A stretch of DNA of 64,000 bases. Source: Aquirufa lenticrescens. GTDB lineage: Bacteria; Bacteroidota; Bacteroidia; Cytophagales; Spirosomataceae. The position numbers were made by a program, and so were the translations under genes. The notes under the pieces are model-generated. The model ran no database searches, was not told where the DNA came from, and worked only from the letters and a program-made list of their open reading frames with translations. Position 1 is the first letter of the stretch, and each line of letters begins with the position of its first letter. This document shows, one piece after another, positions 53,041 to 60,900 of the stretch. The DNA lies in NCBI RefSeq assembly GCF_019916085.1, contig NZ_CP049834.1, forward strand, positions 1,410,501-1,474,500, read 5' to 3'.

Positions 53041-53844
53041 TTAATCTTGGATAACTTTGACGTTCTCTTGGTGGTAAATCTTTGTGTTCGCCGGCACACT
53101 GCGCGTCAACCAGACGTTTCCGCCTATAATCGAGTCTTTCCCTACAATCGTTTCGCCGCCTAAAATCGTGGCTCCGGAGTAAATCACTACGCCGTCTTCG
53201 ATGGTAGGATGACGCTTCGTGGAGGCCATCGATTTGTCGACTGAAAGGGCTCCTAGGGTTACGCCTTGGTAGATTTTCACTCGTTCTCCAATGACGGTCG
53301 TTTCCCCAATCACAATTCCGGTGCCGTGATCCATAAAGAAATAGCGACCGATGCTGGCGCCGGGGTGGATGTCGATACCGGTTTTGGAATGCGCATATTC
53401 AGTCAAAATCCGCGGAATTAATGGCACTTTCTCCTGGTGTAATCCGTGCGCTAAGCGGTAAAAGGCCAAAGCATAAAAGCCCGGATAGGTACGAATCACC
53501 TCATAGGAAGTGGTCGCTGCCGGATCGCCCGCCACCATCGCTTCCACGTCCGTTTGCAAGAGGTCGTATATGACTGGGATTTGATCTAAAAAGCGGTGCG
53601 CAATGACCGCCGGATCTTCTGAAAGCTGGTCTTTCATCGAATACAACAGACTTTCAAGTCCATTTTCGATGCTTTCCCAAACGGCTTTCAATTCATCCGT
53701 TGTATTAAAATGCCTGCGCGTTTGCTCCGGGAAAAGTGTCAAAACGATTTTCGTGAACAACTTTTTGATGTCAGATGTCGCCGGGAAAGGTGGCGTCTGC
53801 TGGTGTTGCGCTACTATTTTATCTAAAAAGTCCTTAGGAAGCAT
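53041..53844 (-). CDS. cysE: Serine O-acetyltransferase
   Basis: 267 residues. The C-terminal half is a left-handed beta-helix with DIHPGASIGRYFFMDHGTG (catalytic Asp-His region), VIGERVKIYQGVTLGAL and HPTIEDGVVIYSGATILG; the N-terminal helical domain is the long EpsC-like form. It converts serine to O-acetylserine, the substrate for the CysM encoded immediately downstream. The start lies eleven bases inside mnmH, so translation is coupled. Confidence 0.9.
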   Translation of the reverse strand: MLPKDFLDKIVAQHQQTPPFPATSDIKKLFTKIVLTLFPEQTRRHFNTTDELKAVWESIENGLESLLYSMKDQLSEDPAVIAHRFLDQIPVIYDLLQTDVEAMVAGDPAATTSYEVIRTYPGFYALAFYRLAHGLHQEKVPLIPRILTEYAHSKTGIDIHPGASIGRYFFMDHGTGIVIGETTVIGERVKIYQGVTLGALSVDKSMASTKRHPTIEDGVVIYSGATILGGETIVGKDSIIGGNVWLTRSVPANTKIYHQENVKVIQD

Positions 53845-54853
53845 GGCTTAAAAGTAATTCGGTTTGTTCGATCGGGTCCAGTGTGCGGACTTCGATGCGG
53901 GTGATTTGGGATTCGTCGCGTAATTCAAGGCCGTACATATAGGCCTTATCGTAGTAATGCAGGGTGATTTCCGCGACTAAACTGAAATCCCCGGCTTCTA
54001 ACGCTTCCAGCGCGATGGCGTAGCGGTCCAGGCCTAAGCGTTTTTTTATTTTGCCCAAAGCCTTTTCTAAATCCTCCTTCGGATAAGATGCATACACGTT
54101 CACTAAATGCGGCAAACGGTAGACCGGTTCAATATCTAAAAAGACCACAGGAGCCGCACGAAGCTGATTATACAGCGGAGCACCCATAAATACCTGACCT
54201 ATGTGGCGACTTTCATCCTCCACCCAGATCTCGCGGCTATAATCAAAACCGCACAAAACGCGGTGCACTTCATTCTCAAAATGCTCACTTGTAGGCTGCA
54301 ACTCTAATCCTAAATGACCAAAAGCCGACCCCCGATGGTGCGCAATACCTTCTAAATCCAAGACCTGATGCCCTCTTTTCACTAATTCATGCAAGATTTC
54401 GGTCTTCCCTGATCCCGTCTTCCCGCCCAAAACGCGGAAGGGAATAGGTTGATCAAAAATGGCCAATACCTCATTGCGGTAGGCCTTGTAGCCTCCCACG
54501 AGGATCTTTACCTTGATTCCGGCCGTCTCAAAAAGCCAGGCCATACTGCCACTTCGCATTCCCCCGCGCCAGCAATGGACGAGGATGGTGTTGTCGACGG
54601 CTAGTTTTTTGGCCTTTTTCACCCATTTCGCCAGTTGTGGACCCACAAATTCCAAGCCTAATTCGATCGCTTGATCTTTGCCTTTTTGCTTATAGCAAGT
54701 CCCCACCGCGGCGCGTTGGGCATCGTCAAAAATAGGAAAGGAAATGGCTCCAGGAATCCGTGCCCGCGTATATTCGCCAGGCGATCGTACATCGAGCACC
54801 GGGTATGTTTTTGCGGCTTCGAGGAAGTCTGACGGACTCAGTTTTTCGGGCAT
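53834..54853 (-). CDS. mnmH: tRNA 2-selenouridine synthase
   Basis: 339 residues. An N-terminal rhodanese domain (LDVRSPGEYTRARIPGA, then VHCWRGGMRSGSMAW with the active cysteine) is followed by a P-loop domain with GGKTGSGKTEIL. This combination defines MnmH/SelU, which replaces sulfur by selenium in 2-thiouridine at the tRNA wobble position and can also geranylate it. Selenophosphate synthetase (SelD), the selenium donor maker, is not in this window. The start overlaps the bshC stop (TAATG). Confidence 0.92.
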   Translation of the reverse strand: MPEKLSPSDFLEAAKTYPVLDVRSPGEYTRARIPGAISFPIFDDAQRAAVGTCYKQKGKDQAIELGLEFVGPQLAKWVKKAKKLAVDNTILVHCWRGGMRSGSMAWLFETAGIKVKILVGGYKAYRNEVLAIFDQPIPFRVLGGKTGSGKTEILHELVKRGHQVLDLEGIAHHRGSAFGHLGLELQPTSEHFENEVHRVLCGFDYSREIWVEDESRHIGQVFMGAPLYNQLRAAPVVFLDIEPVYRLPHLVNVYASYPKEDLEKALGKIKKRLGLDRYAIALEALEAGDFSLVAEITLHYYDKAYMYGLELRDESQITRIEVRTLDPIEQTELLLSHAS

Positions 54854-56325
54854 TATAGGGTTATTTCGTAGAATTCGAAGTTCAGTGGATCGAATGTCTG
54901 TAGTAAATCGTGTATAAAGTCAGGGTGGTCGCTCGCGAATTCGAGGAAGTTCGTGTGGCGCTCCTGCCATTCTCCCGTAGGGAATAAGGCTTCTTTTAAT
55001 GCCAAAACTTGTCTCACCTCATCTCCCTGATTACGCTCTTCCGCGCGCTTTAATTTCTTCGCTAATCGCTCTAGACCTTTGATCCAACGCGCCTGTTCAG
55101 CTAAAACGCTTGCTTCCAAGGTAGGATCGATGGCTTTTGCTCTGGCAGCTAATTCCGCTAAAATAGGCTGTAAGGCTTGCGCTTCACCGGCTGTATCCAG
55201 TTGATGCGTCGTGCGTCCCGCCACGAAATCACGTCGTAACGCTAATTCGTTTTTAAACAAATCAGCTAAACTTAAACCGAGTTTTTCTGCCTTCTCCGCC
55301 TGCTTCTGCGTCTTCACGATCGCAAAGTTACGCGGCAATAAAATAGGGAACGGAACCTGATGTAAATCGAAAATGCCTTTCAATTGCAACCAATACGCCA
55401 CCTCCGCCGGGCCTCCTATGTAGGCCAGATTAGGTAAAATGACTTCTTGGTACAATGGTCGTAAGATCACATTCGGGCTGGCTTTGGTGATGTCCACCGA
55501 ATCCCCCGTTTCCAAACGAACGCGATCATTTTCCGTTAATTCAAATAGGTTCACCGGACGCGCCGAAACCTGTGTCTTGTAGCCTAAGGCCTCTAATTTC
55601 TCTGTCGTCGCCCGTACGATAGGTTCGTGCACCTGTTGTTTCAAATCCGCCTCCATGATAGGTGCGAAAATCGACTTCAACCGTACATCATCTGCATCGA
55701 GACAGACTAAACCTTCAGCGCCAAAAAGCGCGTGCATATACATTCTCACTGCCTCAGAAAGGGTTTTTCCCTCGGAATAAGCCTTGTCGAAAATCTCGTT
55801 TCTAAACGGAATGTTGGGGAAATCGCTCAGGTTAAAACGACCCACAGCGCCTTTTTGGGAAGTATTCCACGTGTATTTCGTCCCAAATGCAATGAAGTGA
55901 TTTATCTCCTCAAAATCGTGGTCCTCCGTCGCCATCCAATACACTGGCACAAATCGCTGTGCGGGATACGCTTTTTGAAGCGCACGCGCCAGATTAATCG
56001 TCGATACAAGCTTATAAATCACATACAGTGGACCTGTATAGATATTTAATTGATGTCCAGTCGTTACCGTAAAGGTATTTTCATCGCGAAGATCTACCGC
56101 CGGCATTTCAGCGCCTATAGCGGCATATTGCTCGGTTAGGACAGTCTGTAATATTGCGCGATTAGCCGCTGGGAATGTGCTTTTAGAAGCAATTTGCTCT
56201 TTGAAATTTTCCAGACGCGGACCATTGCCATAAAACGCTTTCAACTCAGGCTTCTCTGCCAAATAATCCAGTAGCAGTGTAGAGAAAGCGTTCAGCGAAG
56301 AAAAAGAATGCGTTTTATGATCCAT
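54853..56325 (-). CDS. bshC: Bacillithiol synthase, cysteine-adding enzyme
   Basis: 490 residues. TVTTGHQLNIYTGPLYVIYK and FVPVYWMATEDHDFEEINHF are the family landmarks; the second holds the D-H-D-F-E-E segment. A long coiled-coil lies near residues 385-440. BshC joins cysteine to glucosaminyl-malate in the last step of bacillithiol synthesis. It sits in the same coupled operon as cysE and cysM, which supply its cysteine substrate. bshA and bshB are not in view. The stop and start codons on both sides overlap (TAATG). Confidence 0.93.
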   Translation of the reverse strand: MDHKTHSFSSLNAFSTLLLDYLAEKPELKAFYGNGPRLENFKEQIASKSTFPAANRAILQTVLTEQYAAIGAEMPAVDLRDENTFTVTTGHQLNIYTGPLYVIYKLVSTINLARALQKAYPAQRFVPVYWMATEDHDFEEINHFIAFGTKYTWNTSQKGAVGRFNLSDFPNIPFRNEIFDKAYSEGKTLSEAVRMYMHALFGAEGLVCLDADDVRLKSIFAPIMEADLKQQVHEPIVRATTEKLEALGYKTQVSARPVNLFELTENDRVRLETGDSVDITKASPNVILRPLYQEVILPNLAYIGGPAEVAYWLQLKGIFDLHQVPFPILLPRNFAIVKTQKQAEKAEKLGLSLADLFKNELALRRDFVAGRTTHQLDTAGEAQALQPILAELAARAKAIDPTLEASVLAEQARWIKGLERLAKKLKRAEERNQGDEVRQVLALKEALFPTGEWQERHTNFLEFASDHPDFIHDLLQTFDPLNFEFYEITL

Positions 56326-56795
56326 TATTTAGAGGCGGAATGTTTTGTCCTGATGTTATCGTAAACGCTATCTGGGATCGGAATGTTCAATTTTTCGGCA
56401 GCCGTTTCTGGTTTCTCCCAGTTTAAATACCCTTTCACCCAAGCAAAGGCTAGGCCTAAAGCTAAGATTCCCACGAATATTAAAATCTCAATAACCGCAT
56501 AAGTCGGGAACTCCGGCGCTGCAGTTGAAAGAGTCTTGTCCTTTAATAAGGTAGCCGTGGGAAATAAGAATACTAATTCGATTTCGAACAAAACGAAAAG
56601 CAGGGCAATCACGTAAAAGCGAGGATTGAAGCGGATGTTCGCGTTTCCTACCGGTGCTTCGCCGGATTCGTAGGTGGAGTTTTTCTCGACATTGGGGCGA
56701 TTTGGACGAATAAAGCGGGCAAGGGTTAAAATCAAGCCCAGGAAAAGGATCCCTGCGCCTAAAAATGCCGCTACATAGCCAAATTGCTCGATCAT
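56325..56795 (-). CDS. nuoA: NADH-quinone oxidoreductase subunit A
   Basis: 156 residues with three membrane helices. TYESGEAPVGNANIRFNPRF followed by a hydrophobic FEIELVFLFP block is the hallmark of NuoA (the usual cysteine of Y-E-C-G is Ser here). It is longer than average at the C-terminus. The gene normally heads a large nuo operon; here it is alone between dedA and bshC with overlaps on both sides (ATGA and TAATG), so it is either a separated complex I gene or an extra copy. Confidence 0.88.
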   Translation of the reverse strand: MIEQFGYVAAFLGAGILFLGLILTLARFIRPNRPNVEKNSTYESGEAPVGNANIRFNPRFYVIALLFVLFEIELVFLFPTATLLKDKTLSTAAPEFPTYAVIEILIFVGILALGLAFAWVKGYLNWEKPETAAEKLNIPIPDSVYDNIRTKHSASK

Positions 56796-57409
56796 TGTCT
56801 CAATTTCAAATAGCCCTTAATCACCGTAAAGGTGGTAATCGCGAGGAAGAATAAGATGATGTATTGTACGTAGTTGATGATGCCGGGGAAACTTTGGCCT
56901 AAATAAAAACCTCCCGTCACTAAAATGCCCACCCAAAGCGCGCCACCCACTAAATTCAGGAAAATAAATTTATACCAAGACAAGTGACTAATGCCCGCTA
57001 AAATGGGCGTAAAGGTCCGTACAATAGGCAAAAAGCGACTGATGACTAACGCCATAAAACCGTATTTGTCAAAAAACTCTCGGGTCGATTCCAGGTGTTT
57101 CTTCTTGAAAAACCAGCCATCGGGCCTATTCATCAGCGATTTGCCAAAAAACCGCCCCACTAAATAACCCACGAGGGAACCGATGACGGCAGCCAGAAAA
57201 ATACTCAATAAGAGAGAGCTCAAAGGCTCTTTCAGCACACCCGTACCCCCAAAAACACCCGTCAAAAACAATAAATAATCTCCAGGAAGGAAAAAGGCGA
57301 AGAAAAGGCCATTCTCAGCGAAAACAATCAGGGTAATCACCATCAATCCAGAACGGATAATGGTTTCAGAATCAGTGAGCTGATGCCACAAAAGATTTAT
57401 TTCATCCAT
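56792..57409 (-). CDS. DedA-family membrane protein
   Basis: 205 residues with about five hydrophobic segments. FAENGLFFAFFLPGDYLLF near residue 30, GRFFGKSL, and ISRFLPIVRTFTPILAG with a following glycine-rich segment are the DedA signature blocks. Family role: inner-membrane transporters, with members that flip undecaprenyl phosphate or phosphatidylethanolamine. It is the first gene of the six-gene operon running to cysM and starts 82 bases from the divergent gene at 57492. Confidence 0.9.
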   Translation of the reverse strand: MDEINLLWHQLTDSETIIRSGLMVITLIVFAENGLFFAFFLPGDYLLFLTGVFGGTGVLKEPLSSLLLSIFLAAVIGSLVGYLVGRFFGKSLMNRPDGWFFKKKHLESTREFFDKYGFMALVISRFLPIVRTFTPILAGISHLSWYKFIFLNLVGGALWVGILVTGGFYLGQSFPGIINYVQYIILFFLAITTFTVIKGYLKLRQ

Positions 57410-57479
57410 GATTTAGGCCGTCATTCCATCTTAAATTAAAATGAAAACATAAATATGGGTGAAAAATTCGAATTTTTGT

Positions 57480-57487
57480 TACATTTG
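57480..57487 (+). promoter_or_regulatory. Candidate -7 box directly before the efflux-operon leader gene
   Basis: TACATTTG matches TAnnTTTG and ends four bases before the ATG at 57492, as at 31808 and 38425; it implies a transcript with almost no leader. Confidence 0.4.
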
Positions 57488-57491
57488 GGAG

Positions 57492-57875
57492 ATGAAAAAT
57501 GTCATTGCCTACCTTCTTTTCGTAATCCTATTTGCTGGCGGCTTATTGCCAAAGGTGGGTATGGAGCAGGCCATCAAGGCGAACGAATTGGTGAAGCATT
57601 TTCAAGATCACAAGAAACAGGCTCCGGCTGGTTTCAGTTTTGTGGACTTCCTTTGGATGCATTATGCGGCTGATTCGAAGCACGCAAAGACGACCAAACA
57701 CCCGAGTTTACCTAGTTTCGATTTTACAGGTGCGATGGGTTACGTTTTACCCACAGTTGCCCTCTTTTTTATGAGTGCTGTCGCGCTCATCTTAGCGCGC
57801 CGCCGCTCAGAATTCTACGAAAACAACTACCATTTCTCGATGGAGCGTGTGCTAATCGCGCCTCCCCGGTTTTAA
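57492..57875 (+). CDS. Small two-helix membrane protein with a histidine-bearing loop
   Basis: 127 residues from the ATG at 57492; the frame is open from 57459, but that start lies before the -7 box. One helix (VIAYLLFVILFAGGLL) is followed by a loop of about 65 residues with five histidines (KHFQDHKK, MHYAADSKHAKTTKH), then a second helix (YVLPTVALFFMSAVALILA) and a short basic tail. With the loop outside, the histidines would face the periplasm. It directly precedes the metal efflux genes, so a role in metal capture or pump assembly is plausible but unproven. No family recognised. Confidence 0.7.
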   Translation: MKNVIAYLLFVILFAGGLLPKVGMEQAIKANELVKHFQDHKKQAPAGFSFVDFLWMHYAADSKHAKTTKHPSLPSFDFTGAMGYVLPTVALFFMSAVALILARRRSEFYENNYHFSMERVLIAPPRF

Positions 57876-57932
57876 AATTACGCCTGCAGATCACGGCATG
57901 TGCCGTTTATGTAAATGCTTAATTTTAAAACC
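57868..57932 (+). promoter_or_regulatory. Nested inverted repeat covering the RND start region
   Basis: Perfect 13-base arms GGTTTTAAAATTA (57868-57880) and TAATTTTAAAACC (57920-57932) enclose an inner hairpin ACGGCA-TG-TGCCGT (57893-57906). The right arm ends one base before the ATG at 57933; the left arm includes the stop codon of the gene upstream. Folded, it would bury the ribosome entry region of the pump gene. Confidence 0.7.
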
Positions 57933-60900
57933 ATGATTAATTCCATTATCAGTTTCAGTATACGTAATAAACTTGTTGTAGGCCTTTTTGTGCTAGGACT
58001 CGTTTTTTGGGGAGGTTATTCGCTGAGCAAATTGCCCATCGATGCCTTACCAGACATTACGTCGAACCAAGTGCAGGTGATCACGCAATCCCCCGCACTT
58101 GCGACCTCCGAGGTCGAAAAATTCATCACTTATCCGCTCGAGATTTCCTTGCGAACCATTCCCAATGTGAAGGATATTCGCTCCGTTTCCCGGATGGGTC
58201 TTTCCATTATTACCGTCGTTTTCGAGGATGAAGTCGCCACTGAGGTGACGCGGCAGCAAGTTGCAGAGAAATTAAAGGCAGCAGAACCTTACCTTTTACA
58301 AGGGGCGGGTGTGCCGGAAATGGCGCCCATCACGACAGGTTTAGGGGAGTTTTTCCAATACACCTTAGAGGTGGATCCCTCTTTCAAAGACCAATATTCA
58401 CTCGCAGATTTACGTACCTACCAAGATTGGTTGATTAAGCGCCAGCTTTTGGGGATCAAAGGCGTGGTGGAGGTCAGCTCCTTCGGGGGGAACCTAAAAC
58501 AATACGAGGTCGCGATCGATCCAGAGCGTTTGCGCGCGATGAATGTGAGCGTGAACGAGGTGTTTAAGGCGATTCAGATCAACAATTCGAACTCTGGAGG
58601 TAGTTATTTAGAGAAGGGGACGGATGCCTATTTCATTCGTTCGGAGGGGATGTTGACTTCGATAGAGGACATTGAGAATACCGTTGTTTCCCAAAGAGGT
58701 GAGGCCGGATTACCTATCCTAGTGAAGGATGTGGCCAAAGTAGGCTTCGGGAAAGCGGTCCGCTACGGAGCGATGACTCGAAACGGCGAGGGCGAAGCTG
58801 TGGGTGGCGTTATGTTGCTTTTGAAAGGGGCGAACGCAAACCAGGTCGTGCAGGACGTGAAAGTGCAGATGGAAATCATCGGCAAAACCCTGCCGCAAGG
58901 AATTAAAATTGTACCTTATTTAGATCGCAGCGTGTTGATCGGTCGTGCCATTAATACGGTGGAGAAGAACTTGATCGAGGGAGGATTGATTGTCGTGTTT
59001 ATCCTGGTTTTATTGCTGGGAAATCTGCGCGCCGGTTTGATCGTGGCCTCGGTGATTCCGCTCTGTTTATTGTTTGCCTTTGCGCTGATGCACATTTTCG
59101 GGGTGTCTGCGAACCTGATGAGTTTAGGAGCGATTGACTTTGGCCTCATTGTAGATGGCGCCGTCATCATTGTGGAGTCCATTATTCACCGGCTCCACAG
59201 TCATCGAAAAGGCGAGGAATTGAGCCAGCACGCGATGGATGAGGAAGTGGGAATTTCTGCCAAAGCGATTTTTGGCTCCGCGGCCTTTGGCGTCATCATT
59301 ATCCTCATTGTTTACCTACCCATTATGGCTTTAGGTGGAATCGAAGGCAAGATGTTTAGGCCAATGGCCCAAACGGTGAGTTTCGCCATCCTAGGTGCTT
59401 TGATTCTCTCGTTGACTTATGTTCCCATGATGTCAGCCTTGTTTTTAAGCAAGAAAATCAGTCATGAAATTACGATAGCGGATCGCATTATGGGCTTCCT
59501 GTATGGAAAGTACCAGCCCATCATTCACTGGGCGTTGAAGCAGCGTAAGTGGGTGGTGATCGGCGCTTTTGGTCTATTTTCTGCTAGCATTGCCTTATTT
59601 ATGTCCTTAGGAGGAGAGTTCATTCCAGAATTAAACGAGGGAGATTTTGCCGTAGAAACCCTATTGCCTACGAATGCCTCTTTATCCCAAAGTATCAAAG
59701 TTAACACCGCCGCTCAAGCGATGTTACTGAAGAAATTCCCTACGGAGATCAAGCAAGTGGTTTCTCGTATAGGCGCTTCCGAAATCCCAACGGACCCCAT
59801 GGGAATCAACTCCTGCGATTTAATTATCCAATTAAAGGATCCGTCCGAATGGAAAAATGCGGAGACGATGGAGGAATTAGAGGCCAAAATGGATGCGGCT
59901 TTAGACGTGTATCCAGAAGTGAATTTCGAGTTTACGCAACCGATTCAGATGCGTTTTAACGAGCTGATCGCGGGAGTGAAATCGGATATTGCGGTGAAGA
60001 TTTTTGGGGAAGATCTCCAAGAATTGTTTGATCACGCGACCGAAGCCTCTCGTTATATCCGTCAAATCGACGGCGTAGGCGACATCAAAGTCCAGCAAAT
60101 CGACGGTATTCCGCAATTAGTGGTGAAATACAACCGCGTAAAGATGGCGCAATACGGCTTGAATGTCAATGAGGTAAACTCGGCCATCAAGATGACCTTT
60201 GCAGGAGAAACAGCCGGAATCGTCATGGAAGGGGAGAAACGTTTTGACCTGGTGGTCAGAATGGATTCGGTTCACCGTCAAGACATTCAAAATCTGCGCG
60301 AACTCTACATCGACTTGCCATCAGGATCGCAAATCCCTTTGCAAGAGGTGGCAGATGTGAGTTATGAAAACGCGCCTTTGGAAATCTCACGTGATAACAC
60401 GCACCGCCGAATCACGATCGGTATTAACGTTCGTGGCCGAGACGTCGAAAGCGTCGTGGCCGATATTCAAAAAGTCATGAAAGATAAAATTGTATTACCG
60501 GCGGGTTACTATGTGACCTACGGCGGAACGTTTGAGAATTTACAAGCGGCGAAATCGCGTTTGGCATTGGTAGTACCGATTGCCTTAGCGCTGATTTTCG
60601 TGCTCTTGTTTTTTACGTTCCAAAGCTTCTTAGAAGCAGCCATCATTTACCTAGCGATTCCTTTGTCGGCCATTGGTGGTGTGGTGGCGCTTTGGTTACG
60701 CGGGATGCCTTTCTCGGTTTCTGCCGGGATCGGATTTATCGCACTTTTCGGGGTGGCTGTATTGAACGGAATCGTGTTGCTTTCTTTCTTTAAGCAATTA
60801 GCGGACGAGGGTTTAAGCGTGGAAGAACGATTGAAGAAAGGATTAGAATTGCGGTTCAGACCGGTGATCATGACCGCGGCTGTGGCCTCTTTAGGTTTCT

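Noticed and set aside
57915-57932. Alternative start of the RND fusion at 57915
   Set aside because: The ATG at 57933 gives the usual RND N-terminus and puts the acidic triad at 402, 408 and 415; the upstream codons lie in the inverted repeat.
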